A DNA stretch of 64,000 nucleotides from Chrysomallon squamiferum. Taxonomy: Eukaryota; Mollusca; Gastropoda; Neomphalida; Peltospiridae. The notes under the pieces are model-generated. The model ran no database searches, was not told the origin of the DNA, and saw only the letters and a list, made by a program, of their open reading frames with translations. The DNA is taken from assembly GCA_012295275.1 (NCBI GenBank), contig CM022667.1:6303685-6367684 (forward strand), written 5' to 3'. Both the position numbers and the translations under genes were made by a program. Positions 48,174 to 61,153 of the stretch are shown here, in pieces (within the stretch, counting starts at the first letter, position 1; each line of letters starts with the position of its first letter).

Positions 48174-49487
48174 ATATATATGTACACACACTCATACACA
48201 CACACATATATATATATATATGTACACACACACACACACATTCATACAGACGTATCTAATCTAAATATGCATACCTCAGTTAAAATATTCTCCAGAATTT
48301 TTACATTAGGTACTCATTCATCTATGTACATGTGAAAGCATGTGTGTATGTGTGTGTATAATGTATGTGTATATGTGTAATATTAAAGTCTGATATAATA
48401 CCATACTTTGTTAAGCAAAAACAAATGTCTGAGTGATGCTATATATTAATGTATGTGTATGTAACAATATTGCATGAATAAACTGTATTCTCAAAAGTAC
48501 TTTTAAGGGTTTTTTAAAGCAAATGAACAGAACAAAATAAATAACAGCCATTTTTTACAATCTGCACAGTGCCATTTCTTCCAGGTACCATTTTTTCTAC
48601 AACCCATCAAAGAGAACATTACCAGCTGCTTTGTGTGCAGTGCTAATCCATCAAAATACAGAATCTATAAATAACACTTTTAACTCACATTAAAACAATT
48701 TTCATTTGTACAGGCATTTGGGACTCTACAAAGAAAACAAGAAACTAATGTACTTTCGTGTTTCTATAATCATACTCCAGTTTTACTTTTTTTATAATTT
48801 TACAGTTTAAAGGTGTGCACGTTCACACATGCAGTAAGAAAAGTTCCCCCATCATGCCGTGATATCGTCTTTTATCGAAACATTATCATTGTTGAATTAT
48901 GTATTACATAATTAATTAATTAATTACTAAGACAGGTGCAAGAAATATAATCTTGCTTAGGGTGAAAAAAATAAATAGTTTGATACTTGTCCGTGTCATA
49001 GTTTACTGTTTTAACATACACACAACACATACTCTGAGTGGCAACACGTCTAGCAATGTAGCAGTCACAGACACAGGTGATGAAAAGCCTTGATACTTGG
49101 AATATAGTAAACAATCAAATCTGGAAAATACAAAATTTTCAACTTCACTCCATTTCCCACTTGAAGTCTTACCTCTGCTTACTATATCGATACTAATTAT
49201 ACGATCAGGGCAACCTCTCTCAACTCACTTTCCACTAACGTACATTTTACACATACACCCATAACGATTTTAACTTAACAGTAACAAACTTCACCCAACA
49301 TAACCTATTTTTTCAACTATACATTTTTTCTCAACATAATATTATACTGTACGACATTTACTTAAATTTGTTGTTATTGTATTAACTATTAATATAACTA
49401 TTACTAATATAATGTGGGTGATATAATGAATTTATTAATTTAAAAACAAAACTTACGTTTCTGTAACTTTTGGTAAAATCACAAGTA
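48174..49487. other. Spacer with (AT)n/(CA)n tracts
   Basis: Simple repeats occupy about 48175-48240 and 48340-48380. No exon recognised. It ends at the conserved 5' flank of unit 3. Confidence 0.55.
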
Positions 49488-49805
49488 CAGGAAGTAAATT
49501 ATCGCTTGCGTAGTCGTTTCCAGAAGTATATTTGGCTATTTTCATGAACTATAATACATTAATAGTAATATATTCGTGGAAAATAATCTTAAAATATTTT
49601 TTTTTTTTTTTTTTTTTTTTCAAAATAACGTTCTGTATAATAATTTGTATACAGTACAGTATTATGGTGTAAATTATGAACAAAACTAGTTTCTCTCTAT
49701 CTGGTATCTGTGTCTCTTCTCTGCACTTGTAAACCTAAACCAGTTCTGTAAAATTATTCGCTCAAATAGCCTCATTTACGTAAGGATGTAGACTTGTAAT
49801 AGAAA
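49488..49805 (+). promoter_or_regulatory. Conserved 5' flank of unit 3 signal-peptide exon
   Basis: It carries the same 16-mer caggaagtaaattatc as unit 2 (49488-49503) at nearly the same distance from the ATG. A proximal block (cctaaaccagtt near 49734, gctcaaata, ctcatttacgtaag, gaaaATGGCG) parallels 5640-5701. The less conserved middle holds a T-run near 49600-49620. Confidence 0.45.
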
Positions 49806-49863
49806 ATGGCGATTAAGCTAATGTTACTCTGGACGTTTCTTCTACATATTAATATTTGCCTAG
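49806..49863 (+). CDS. Signal-peptide exon of Ig receptor, unit 3
   Basis: The exon encodes MAIKLMLLWTFLLHINICL plus one base of a Gly codon and ends at a gtttgt donor in phase 1. It is paralogous to 5699-5762, sharing the MA start, the LW-x-FLLHI core and ICLG end, but is two codons shorter. Joined to the V exon at 50878 the junction reads CLG-YTLVLS. Confidence 0.8.
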
Positions 49864-50877
49864 GTTTGTGTTGTTTTTTTTCTTTTTAATTTACATTTAT
49901 TTTCATCATTTCCAAGATAAGTGCTTTCATTTTATCGTGTTTAAAAAGAGTAGATCGATTTCTTCCATGTAAATCACCCAATCATTGAATCAAAACTATA
50001 TTATGTATAATTTATAATTTTATCATTAAGATTATATGACATTTCAGTCTTCTAACAATACTAATAATATATTAATAGTAATATCATTTACTATTAAACT
50101 GTTAGATAGTTATTATTTCTATTCTAATAATAGACATGAACACTGTTCCACTGATAATTGCATTTAGATAATTTCAGTGAATGATTACTGAATGAAACAG
50201 ACATATGAACAAGTTAGCAATGAACACAAATACATGCATTTTTATAGAATGTATTATGAACTTCACATCAAAATATAAACATTAAAAACTCAAATTAATT
50301 ATTTTTGAAGATCACTTTCATATTGATCACCAGGCTTTATCTCTCTTTTGTGTTGGTGATATGAGGAAATGTTATTTTATTTTTAGAAAAGAAAATGGTG
50401 TTTTTATGGTAGCTAATTATGATGGTTTAAGGTGCATTGAATTTATCTCATTATAAAAGGGGTCCTATGTAATTATGTTTTAACACTATAATACTATTAA
50501 TAAATATATTTCATTTTACTAACAAGAACAGTTTAACAGGCTCCATTCACTTTGGCAGCTGTCAGTCTCATGAAAACATGCACAGGCAGGCTTATATGCT
50601 GTCTCATTAAAACAACATAGTTAAAAAAAAATTGAAGCTTGGTTTGTCCAACTTAGGAGCACATTAGTTTGTGCCAGTCAGATCACAGGCTTGATAATAT
50701 TTGCACTCGACAAAAACAAACGTCTGTATTTTCTGACATGTTAACTAACATCAATACATTTGTTAACAGAAAATGCAAAAGGTAATGATAATAATAATAA
50801 TAGATTAATTTGTTTTCAGATATATATATATATATATAATTTACTAATAATTTTTTCTTTCTCTCCTTCTCGTGTAG
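49864..50877 (+). other. Intron 1 of unit 3
   Basis: No exon or mobile element recognised. It is much shorter than intron 1 of unit 2 because intron-module copy 1 and the SINE are absent. An (AT)n tract lies just before the V exon. Confidence 0.55.
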
Positions 50878-51210
50878 GTTACACTCTAGTACTGTCTGTC
50901 TCTCAGAATTATCCTTCCTACACTTTGACCTGTACAGTAAATGATGCTGCTGGTCTTGATGATCTTGTATTGTTTAAGAGACAAATATCAAAAGTGTCTG
51001 TTATTTCAATACGCCAGAATACTACAGCCTGTTATGTGTTTAATCAACCTTCATCTGGTTATGTTGCAAACTGTGGAAGTGGAACAGAAAACACAGCAAC
51101 ACAGACTAAGACTTACACCGTGAAGATAAGTGAAGTTCAAAGCACTGTTTGGTGGTGTTCACTGCTGAATAATAAAACATACAGCAACAACTTCACAGTG
51201 ACAGTTGAAA
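50878..51210 (+). CDS. V-like Ig domain exon, unit 3
   Basis: A 333-nt phase 1-1 exon between a ctcgtgtag acceptor and a gtaagt donor. It reads YTLVLSVSQNYPSYTLTCTV, LFKRQISKVSVISIRQNTTA and CYVF, GYVANCGSGTEN, then VWWCSLLNNKTYSNNFTVTV. Canonical Cys are in LTC and WWC, and the extra pair in ACY and NCG, as in the exon at 10203. Potential N-glycosylation sites are NTT, NKT and NFT. No lesions are present. By eye about half of the residues match the unit 2 domain, with differences spread through the middle of the domain. Confidence 0.85.
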
Positions 51211-52050
51211 GTAAGTTCTCTAATCACATTCAGTCAAGTAACACCTTTCCCTTATATTACTTCCATTGCCATTTAATATTTATCACCCCTAAAACTGGTT
51301 GAGCATCAGTGATATGAGCATAAATTCTCTAGTTTCAAATATACATAATATACTTTGATTTACAGATTTAAAATGTTTTTACTAATGTATTATCGTTCAG
51401 AATATTGTTATATTGTTTAATACTAACATTATTATTATTATTATTGTTATTATTATTATTAATTTTTTTTTTTTTTCCTTTGGTTGTTTGTTTTCTTTTT
51501 AAAATATTTTTATTTAATTTATATTAACTAAATGCTTTGTGAAATCAAATGTATAATTGTATGTTTGGGCAGTTTTGTTCCATTTCATTTATCATAGTAA
51601 ATATTCTCTTTAGATAATCAGTCATGTTATTTTATTCATATAGGCAGAATATACCTTTATAAATAAAATTAAATGTGTTTTGAGTATAATTAGAAATTTT
51701 ATTAATATAAAAATGCAACATTTATAAAATTCATGTTATGATTATCATTTACCATTCAAAAAAAAAAAAAAAAAAAAGAAAAAAAAAGGAATGAATTTAC
51801 CATATTATGATTTTTTTTTTTTATTTAACCACATACTTTTTTATATTTTTTAAAATAAAATATGAACTTTAAATATTTATGATAATTTAACCTTAACTGT
51901 TTGTGTATTTATTAAACTTAATGTTATTATACATGAGATTCTTTATTTAAACATCTTGCCTCACACAGTTATAAATATCTTAACTTCAACAAGTACACAT
52001 AGATCTGTAGGTTATTTCTTTAATCAGATCAGATCATCACTGTTGGGGAA
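51211..52050 (+). other. Intron following V exon, unit 3
   Basis: Low-complexity sequence with (ATT)n near 51428-51462, A-runs and T-runs. It has no clear counterpart directly after the V exon of unit 2. Confidence 0.5.
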
Positions 52051-52603
52051 GAATTTGTATTAAGATGGTTCAATAAACTAAATAAAGTTGGCTCTTTATT
52101 ATCCTTCAATATGGTGCAAAATACTTGTATTTCAAATATAATTCATTAAATTTCACATGACAATTAAAAAACAATTATGTGTGAAATGGCAAAATGGAGA
52201 TACTTTTAATCAGAGGATATTGAAACATTTCCAACTAGCACAATACCAACAGGCAAACATGCTTTTCCTCAGCCCTGTCACACACACCTTAAATTTGTAT
52301 TATTTATAGTTGTGGCTGTGCTGTCAATAAATGATTATTGATTACAGATCAATTTATAACACTTTAATGAAATAATCTGTGTTAACTGAATGTGTCTGCT
52401 TTTCCAGTTTACATACTTGTTTTACATTTTTCTCAATAATCCTTTTGCTTATTATTTTGTTCTGGTAACTACAACAGTAAGAACTAAGATAATAATAGAA
52501 ATTCCTTTTATTAATCTAAGTCAAATAAAAATATAATTGAGGAAACTGATATTGATTTTATTACTGAATGTTATAATTTATTTTCCAGAAATATAGCTTC
52601 CTA

Positions 52604-52640
<37 letters not shown>

Positions 52641-53833
52641 CAGACAGGTCTCTCTACATACTGTAAGAAATGGCAGGCCCGCCATTCATCGGCAGCTGCA
52701 GCAACATCTACCACCTGTTCATTTAGACTGGCTGTCATGCCATTGTTTTGCACTTTTGGGGTCAGCAGTTCACGTGTCTTGTCCCTAAACAAAACAGATG
52801 TACTGTATTCTGAAACAGTGGATGTCCTATTCACGAATTACTGAGTCTGGTGTTTCGATGGGATGCAATTCCATTCCTCTGAAATTTGCTGCTACTCACA
52901 ATGCCTGTATAATCAAGGCTTCTGTAGCAGGCACTGTGGGGCTTGAATTTCAGTGATCGTTACAATTTTTTTAACATGCAACTGTATAATAATTATGTTA
53001 TCCAAGATTCATTAATAACCTTTTTTAATATTAACTTTGTCCTTCGAAAATAGATATGCACTCAATCTGCTCAGTATAAAATAATTATTATCAACAATGC
53101 ATTGTTAATAATTATAGCATTTGAGGCAATTAATTACAGGAGTATTTTTGACAAACAAGTAATTTGAACAGTGTTCTGTACCATCTCTTCATTTAACTTG
53201 CACCAGTTTCACCAATTCCTGCCATCCCTTTACTGAATGCTATTATATATATATATATATAAATAAGAAACAACAACATTATAATATTAATAATTGTTTT
53301 AACTGTTAGTAGTATGTTTTATATTTCATGATACCTTAATGTAATTGATTACATTTGCAAAATTCATTTTTAAAGTAATGGATTTAATTAATACACAATC
53401 TCAAGCCTTATAAATGTTATCTTTTTTGATAATATTTCCTTTCTCTTTCCTGCTTTTCTTATGAAACATCATATATCAGTTTATTCAGCACCATCACCTA
53501 TTAAATCCAATTTGATTTCTAAAAATTATTGAATAAGAATTTCAGTATGCTTTTTTAGGTCTGTGCCATCAAAATTCACATTAATTACAAGGAAAATATG
53601 AAGTATTTTTTATTAAGTTATAAAGTTAAAAACACTGATTCCTTTCTAAACAGATAGTGATATGTAGAAATGTTTAATTTCCATCATCAAATAAATTACA
53701 GAAGTGTTTTGTGAAAATAATAGTTGCAGCTGTATTTGAAATACTGCTCTCTTGTCGATAGTCATAGTCGCATGGGATTTCACAAATTTAACTCTTTATT
53801 TCTTTCTTAATGTTCTTATTAATTAATAAATTA

Positions 53834-53888
<55 letters not shown>

Positions 53889-53920
53889 AAAAATGAACTT
53901 TCTTAATCAGTATACTTCAG
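52050..53920 (+). repeat. Receptor intron module, diverged copy 4
   Basis: Landmarks such as ggctctttattatc, cacatgacaattaaa, ctgctgtcaataaat-type sequence, ttttccagtttacat, attttccagaaatata and a terminal (ATT)n tract (53840-53885) are in the usual order. It is interrupted around 52640-53250 by sequence of higher GC with no recognised identity. No microexon was found at its start. Confidence 0.55.
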
Positions 53921-53929
53921 CTAAGGAAT

Positions 53930-54400
53930 TCATATTAAAATTTATTATGCACAGAATATAAGCAAACTCAGTTTTATTGTTATAACTTGATAGGCTTTTG
54001 TTCTCATAATGATTACATGTTTGATATTTCTAATTTAATTTCATAACACCAGTTCAGTACATAATTCCCTATACCTGTGAAGTATGATTTCTTATTTGAT
54101 TATAGAGAAAATACTGGAGATCTATATCAAGTTAGTAATACTAGTTTCTTTCTTGAATTGTCCTTTATAAAACTATTTGTTGGTTTTTATCATTATTTTA
54201 TTTATTTATTTATTTTTCAGTAATGGGCAAGTTGATGCAAAAACATTATGAAACAAAACTAATATTTTCATTTTAAATTTTAATTTCTCAATGTCATAGG
54301 TTCAACCACAACACCACAGACAGGTATGATGTTTGTATATGTAGAACTAATCACTCTCATAATCACTGTCATAATTGAGATCTTTAGCGCAAATAGTTTA
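53930..54400 (+). repeat. Receptor intron module, copy 5 (start) with microexon
   Basis: It begins as the other copies (ttaatcagtatacttcag, ataacttgataggcttttgttctcat, accagttcagtacataatt) and carries a working-looking microexon at 54300. After about 54380 similarity stops at an unrelated insertion. Confidence 0.6.
54300..54323 (+). CDS. 24-nt stalk microexon (STTTPQT), unit 3
   Basis: Between a tgtcatag acceptor and a gtatgatg donor, this phase 1-1 exon contributes Ser-Thr-Thr-Thr-Pro-Gln-Thr. It ends with the same ACCACAGACAG as the exon at 56546. Thr/Pro-rich composition is typical of an O-glycosylated stalk between an Ig domain and the membrane. Length divisible by three, matched phase and conserved splice sites support it; no transcript is available. 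Confidence 0.6.
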
Positions 54401-56500
54401 GTGCAGCACTTTCAGAAAATTCAGAAAAGTATGAAAAACAAAATGTGAGAAAACAGCAAATAAAGTTTTATAGCTAAAAAAAATCCGTTTTTTAAATACA
54501 CATTATCATTATATTATGTATGGTCCAAAAAGAGTTAGTTCTCATTTGTCATTTGAAAGTTATAATAACATATTTATTTTTAAAATTCCCCAACTGCATA
54601 TGCAGGTTCACCTTCAACTGCAGAAAGCATTTCCTGTTGCTGAATCCATTTCAGATGTCTTAGTTCCCTGATGTTTTTGGAATACAACAGATTTCCTTTC
54701 TATTATGTGGATTCGTTAAGAATCCTTTAAATGGGTTAGTTTCATGTCAGCTCCACCCACTTTTGTAAACCCAGTGCTGCTGTTGTATTGGTAAAACTTT
54801 TTTTTTTTCCCAGCCTTCACTGAATTCACTCACTGCCCATTCTTAATTTTCCCACAGAGTCTGTGTTTGGGTTTTCCCTTTCAGACATCGATGTAACAGA
54901 TTTTCATTGCCAGGTTGAATGTAGACTGGCTTAACAAACTGCCCAACTTCCTTTGACATTTTCAGCATGATTGTCTGGTTGTTCACACATAGCCAATGCT
55001 TCTGATAGAAAAAAAAAAAAAAAAAAAATGATCATGATGTACTTATTGGTCTGATAGTGATCAAAGGATATGTGCTTCCCTGGCCACCTACATTTGATGA
55101 CAATGTCTCACTGTGCACCTTTTCACAAGTGGCACAAACTGTCTGCAGATTTACAACAGGGTCTTTCAAAAGATCATATACAGTGACAGGTAATGATCCA
55201 TTACATAAAGAATCTGAACATGGTACATTTTAGACAATTTTTTCCAGACACATCACCTGCACAAAAAGACAGTTGTCATCAGTAACAAATGGACAGTGAT
55301 GTGGATCTCCATTTCAATTTCCAAAACATGTTCATACTTTCTTTGGAAAGTTGATGGGGAATGTCCTGGTCCTTGCCAATCTTCAGTAGCCACTGAGTGA
55401 TTCCATTTCTTCAGTGACCTCGCTTGTTTTGGCAGTCCCGTGTTTCCTGCAAATGTTTTCATGCAGATTATAATTGTTGTTTGCAAGATCACTTCCTCTT
55501 CACAAATGAATGTTTTGTACAGGTTTTCTTTCCATGATAAGTCTCCATTATTTTGAAAAGTTAAATCTCAAACAATATGCACAGGGAAGAAAATCAATGA
55601 ATGGATATAAATAGTGTCAGTGGAAATAATGCTGATAACCAATCAGAATTCTGCAACAAGTCATGTGATATCATACAACCCAGTCTATGGGCGACGCTAT
55701 CTTAGTTCTTTCTCTCATATTCTCAGAGGGTGCTGCACTAAATTAAGGAATACCTGGATGGAGTTTGTATCTAGTTTTAGAACATTGTTTCCATAATGCT
55801 TTGCAAAAACAGGGCTTTCCAACTGTATGTAGAATATCAAATTTCATCAAAAATAAAACACAGATTTTAACTAAAATATGTAAATTTCAGTGACAGACAC
55901 CTCACAAAATGCATTTGTTTGGACAGTTAAATTTATTTGGACTTTTTAACTTGTATGAATAGAAACCTGAAATGTGTATAATTTTTGTAAATGATTTTTT
56001 TTCCTTCAAATTTTGTTATGTTTTCGCCTAGTGTCTCTCCTTAATAATGTATTAATTTAATGTAATTTTAAATAATTATTAGCTAATGATTCTGTGTTTT
56101 CAATATGTACCATAATGGCCCAGATATTTATAGGGATTTGGATTTTCAAAGAAGTGTAATCTTAGTGTTGCTTTAAGGACACAGGCTGATTAGTACAAAA
56201 AAAAGACCACAAAGTTCAAAGAAGATGTAAACTAAACAGTTGTAATAACTGTTCACAAAGGACACCACCTGATTAGTACAAAACAAAAACAAAACATGAA
56301 AAAAATAAAACAAAAAAAAGTTGTTTTTTTTATAATACTTGACATATTGACTGAATTCAAAATTCCCTATCAGGCAGTCTGTCAAACTGAGGGCACTCAT
56401 TTTCAATCATTTGGCCAAATGACTGGTTTGACACATTGACTGTAACATATGTATATATTTGTATTTTCTTATGCAGCAAAATGTAAACAAAATAATAAAG
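54401..56500 (+). other. Insertion interrupting the module, identity unknown
   Basis: This stretch has no counterpart between the equivalent positions of unit 2. Composition is less AT-rich than the introns and both strands hold short open frames, for instance minus strand 55253-55492 with a DWQGPGHSPSTFQRKY string. It may be a decayed mobile element. No terminal repeats or known domain were identified. Confidence 0.4.
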
Positions 56501-56545
56501 AGAAAATTACTGTTTCATTTAAATGTTTGTGTTTCAATATCTTAG

Positions 56546-56569
56546 GTCCAACTTCAACACCACAGACAG
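56546..56569 (+). CDS. 24-nt stalk microexon (PTSTPQT), unit 3
   Basis: Flanked by a ttcaatatcttag acceptor and a gtatgata donor, this phase 1-1 exon encodes Pro-Thr-Ser-Thr-Pro-Gln-Thr. Spliced after 54300-54323 and before 60483 it yields a continuous Thr/Ser/Pro stalk, SSTTTPQTGPTSTPQTDHTS. It corresponds to the 12-nt exon at 10905, which has lost the middle 12 bases. Confidence 0.6.
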
Positions 56570-56699
56570 GTATGATATTTGTACATGTAGAACTAATCAT
56601 TGTCATAAAATCTTAATACATAAACTGTATTTTATAATTCTTAAAAATGTAATATAATTTTAAATAAGTCATATGTTGTGGAGTTAAAAACAAATTACA

Positions 56700-58857
56700 A
56701 ATAATTATAACAGAACTGACATTTTATTTTCACACCAGAGAGAAAGAAATGTTTTTCTCTATAAAATGGATGCAGAATTTGATTTTACCACCATTGTTTT
56801 CAGTTTTAATTTTGAAATATGGTTGCTGTTATGACACTGATCAATATTCTGCATGTACTAAACATGTACTCTGTGCTTCATTCCTTATAACAGACATCTG
56901 TCTTCCCTGCACTGGGTTGTTTATCAAGACCATTACTGGTGTTAGCAATGGATGTAAACATATTGTTTCTATGTTAACTTCACCAGAATACAACAATGAT
57001 GTTACATGGTTATATAGTAATTTAACACACAACTGTATTTGCAATAAAGTTTTTTCTCTTGCATCAAAAGTTAAAAGGTATATTAATTATTATTATTATT
57101 ATTATTATTTTTTTTTTTTTTATTATTATTATTAGTTTTAGTTTTAGTTTTACTAGTTTTACTAGAAAATGAAATCTAAAGTGTAAGCAACAATGAATAA
57201 ACAACATTTTTAACAAATTTGCTGAATATTGGAAAACCTAACTATATACTTAAAGATGTTTCAAATTCCAGGCATGTTCTGTGTCAAATTGTATGAATAT
57301 GTATAACAGTTTAAACAACAGTTCAATGATTTAATAATTGAAGTTCAAATTCTTTCTCAGATAAATAATCTCACTGATTAGTAAAACTTTCTTAATAAAA
57401 CACTTTAAACCACAGCTGCTATGAACACATACATAATGTTGTACGTCCCCCAAACTTGTAGAGAAAACAGTTGCTAATATAATCATCCTTTTCATCATCT
57501 CTATTTGTTTTTGTTGCAGCTATGATGATATCTGGATTTGAAATTAATGTGATTTTGTAATTCTGGGTAATGTTTTCAAATTGTTCATAGCTTAGAGTTA
57601 TTGGGTCAAAGCAGTAGGGACTATAACTGTGTGTAAAGAGCTGAACACTGCTGGGAAAAAAACTGAATAAAAATTGTATTACAAACACAATTTCATCCAG
57701 TGAGCTGTGATCTTCTTATTAGTTTAGTGAACAGTTTGAGTTCTCTCAAATATTCTTACACAGTAAAGATGGTTCAGTGAAACTAAAGTTGGCTGTTTAT
57801 TATCATTCAGCCAGTGTAAAATATTTACATTTCAAATATGATTCATTAATATTCACATGACAATTAAACCACAATTTTATGTAAAAAGGCAAAATGGTGG
57901 TAATTTAATTAGAGGACAAAAGCAGGTGGCATGATACCAACTGGCAAACTGTTTTTCCACAGCCCTCACACATGTATATCAAATTTATATTATTTATGGT
58001 TATGTCTGTGCTGTCTATAAATAATCATGTATAATACTGTTATGAAATGATCTGTAGTAATTGAATGTATCAGCTTTTCTAGATTACATCCATATTTTCC
58101 ATTATTCTCAACAGCGTTTTGCTTATTAATTTATTTGGTAACTGAAACAATAACATAATAATACAAATTACTTCTCTTAGTGTAAGGAAAATAAAAACAC
58201 AACTGAAGAAAATTGATAGAATGTTATAATTTATTTTCCAGAAATATAGATTTCTAATAAATAAATAAATAAATAAACCAACATTATAATATTTATAATA
58301 ATTGTTTAACTGTTATCTGTATGTTTCACATTTCATGAGACTTTCATCTAAAGTGATCACATTTGTTAAATTCCTTTTCAAAGTAATGGATTTAATTAAT
58401 ACATAATCTCAAGCCTTAATAACATTATCTGTTTTGATATTTTTCTTTTCTTTCCTCCTTCCTTGTTTCTTTATGAAACATCATTTAACAACTTAGTCAG
58501 CACTGTCCCGTTTAATTTAAGATTTGCTTTCTGAAATTCACTGAATAAAAATTTCAATATGCTTTCTCAGATCTGTGCTATTAAAACTGCCATTAACCAC
58601 AGAAAACAGTAAGTAGTTTTATGAACTTATTGACTGAAAACAGTGATTTCTTTCTAAACAGATAATGATCTGTAGAAATGTTTAACTTCCATCCTAAATT
58701 AAATAACAGATGTTTTATGAAAAATATAGTCACAGCTGTATTTGAACACTGCTCTTTTCTCAGTAGACATAGTCCAGATATAATTTCACAAACTTTAACC
58801 ATTTTTTTCTTTCTTATTATTTACTTCTTTATTTATTTATTATTACTATTACTGATG

Positions 58858-58913
<56 letters not shown>

Positions 58914-58915
58914 GA
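56700..58915 (+). repeat. Receptor intron module, copy 6 body
   Basis: Continues from the microexon at 56546 with (ATT)n/T-run tracts at 57085-57135, gactgattagtaaaa-like sequence, aaatggtggtaatttaat (57893), atcagcttttctagatt (58068), an (AATA)n tract (58255) and an (ATT)n tract (58860-58913). It is close to 10920-12760 base for base over long stretches. Confidence 0.75.
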
Positions 58916-58929
58916 ATTTCAGAAACAAA

Positions 58930-59754
58930 TATCATAAACTTGCTTAACCAGTACACTTCAATTATTGAATTTATATTAAAACAAAATTGACCGTGCAGAG
59001 TGATTTTGTTTTATTGTCATAACTTGGACAGACTTTTGTTCTCATTAGACTTATTTCTTTTTTTTCTTTTTTTCTTTTTTTTCTGAAAATAAATAACTGC
59101 ATGTGTCTGAACATGTGATTTTGTGTTTGTTATTTAGTAGGTTTTACACCTGACTTTTACAAGCATTTACTTAAGCACCATACATGGGTATTTCATGTTT
59201 GTATATCTTGTTTATTTGTATACAAATATTTTGCTTAGAAGTTGAAATCTAGATTTATGTTTATAGTAATTTTCAATTAACAGAAACTGGAAACAATAAA
59301 CACACACACACATACATGACATAGTCATACAAAATGCCCCAGAAAAGAATAAGAAAAAAACAACAACAAAAACAATAATAATAATAATAATAATATTTTC
59401 ATTTTGAATTTTTATTTTCAGTGTTATAGGTCAAACTATAGACAGAACTAATAATTGTCATAATATCTTAATATATATACTGTATTTTATATTTCTCAAC
59501 ACATAACAGTATTAATTTAATATAATTTAAAATAATCGTTACCATAGCATATCAGCTATATTACTACTTCATATTAGTGATATGATATTTTAACAAATTA
59601 TGAGTGACATATTGTGAATTTAGAAACAAATTATGAATATTTATCACAGAACTGTCATTTTATTTTGCAAATTTCTATAAGAAAAATAATTATTAATGTA
59701 AATTTAATTTACTATACAGTTTATACTTCACTAATACTACTACTGCTACTATTC

Positions 59755-59789
<35 letters not shown>

Positions 59790-60482
59790 TCCCAGTGAAA
59801 TTTTACATCAAGTTGTATCAATATGATTAGAATTTTAAACACCAACATTCAAATTGTTGCTGTTGAAAAATAATCTGACTGATTAATGAAAATGTTCCTA
59901 ATAAAACACTAAAATAGCTTCTATAAACACACATATAATGCCATATATCCCCAACCTTGTAAAATGCCAGTTGCTAGCATAACAACGTGACCTTGAGATA
60001 ACCTTTCTTGAAATTTAATCTCCCACATATTAACTAAAACATATAAAAGTTTCAGAGGTGTAATATTTTTTGTTTAGCCACAATATAGATTTTAAAAATG
60101 CATACCTGCGCAGATGATTGATACAGTGCATTACAATGTACATTTTCTACATGTATACACTTCCCTGAGGCAAAAAACTCATTTTTAGAGTCAAAATCCA
60201 CATGACATGTCTGAAGTAATGGCTGAAGGATATGAAAAGATGCCAAATGGCATAACATGTTCTACACAATCAGGCCCAAAGCGTTAACAGTACCAATTTT
60301 ATGAAGACTGGCCCAGTAGTTCCTGAGATATGTGGGATCCCAATGAAGAAAGTATACCAAGTTTCATAAAAATCTGATACGGCCGGGTTAAAAATTATTA
60401 TTATTATTTTTAAATAAATAAATAATCCTATGCATTAAAGGTATATTTAATTGAGATTTTTATTCTGCTCTGATTTTAACAG
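58930..60482 (+). repeat. Receptor intron module, copy 7 (paired with 12770-14387), with MITE relic
   Basis: Nearly identical to copy 3, including the decayed microexon at 59430-59445, the shortened (AAT)n tract at 59372-59394 and the MITE relic at about 60005-60390. Confidence 0.75.
59430..59445 (+). pseudogene. Decayed stalk microexon, unit 3
   Basis: The same GTCAAACTATAGACAG relic as at 13312, following a tatag acceptor and lacking a donor. Confidence 0.55.
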
Positions 60483-60549
60483 ATCACACATCATCACTTG
60501 CCACCCGCACAAGACCTGTACTATGGACAATTACTGTGTGCATTATTTG
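60483..60549 (+). CDS. Short transmembrane exon of compact receptor, unit 3
   Basis: Acceptor ttttaacag, donor gtgagt, phase 1 in and phase 2 out. It reads HTSSLATRTRPVLWTITVCI then I. Relative to 14388-14451 it has a clean 3-nt insertion (extra Ser) and in-frame substitutions (PIVW to PVLW), supporting coding constraint. The Ser/Thr-rich start continues the stalk encoded by the two microexons. Confidence 0.5.
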
Positions 60550-60554
60550 GTGAG

Positions 60555-60760
<206 letters not shown>

Positions 60761-60911
60761 GAAACTGTTTTAATCTGCCTATTTAATATTGGCTAAGTTT
60801 AAACAACTTCGGCTTATGACAAAAGTAACAAACCTTTTATATGTATCTGACTAAATGTTGTTAATTTGATTTCATCAGCTAATTATGTGTCTGGTATATT
60901 ATTCATTGCAG

Positions 60912-60951
60912 CTTGGAGATCATCACTAGTGATTTATTTTCTCAGTACTGA
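60912..60951 (+). CDS. Possible terminal exon of compact receptor, unit 3
   Basis: Identical to 14885-14924: attcattgcag acceptor, phase-2 entry, CLEIITSDLFSQY and TGA. The same caveat applies, since the surrounding intron is equally conserved. Confidence 0.3.
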
Positions 60952-60956
60952 GATGA

Positions 60957-61094
60957 CTGCTGGAATTTTCCTAACAAATTTACTGTTGCTTGTTTCTGCG
61001 ATTCGTTTTAAATAATATTTAACAAATTATTATTATTATTTTTTCGTTAACAAATTGATTCTTTTTTATTTGTTTAAGAGGCTTCTCAGAATTT

Positions 61095-61153
<59 letters not shown>

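Noticed and set aside
55253-55492. Minus-strand frame with DWQGPGHSPSTFQRKY
   Set aside because: It looked like a protein-coding relic but no domain or splice context could be assigned; kept only as part of the unidentified insertion.
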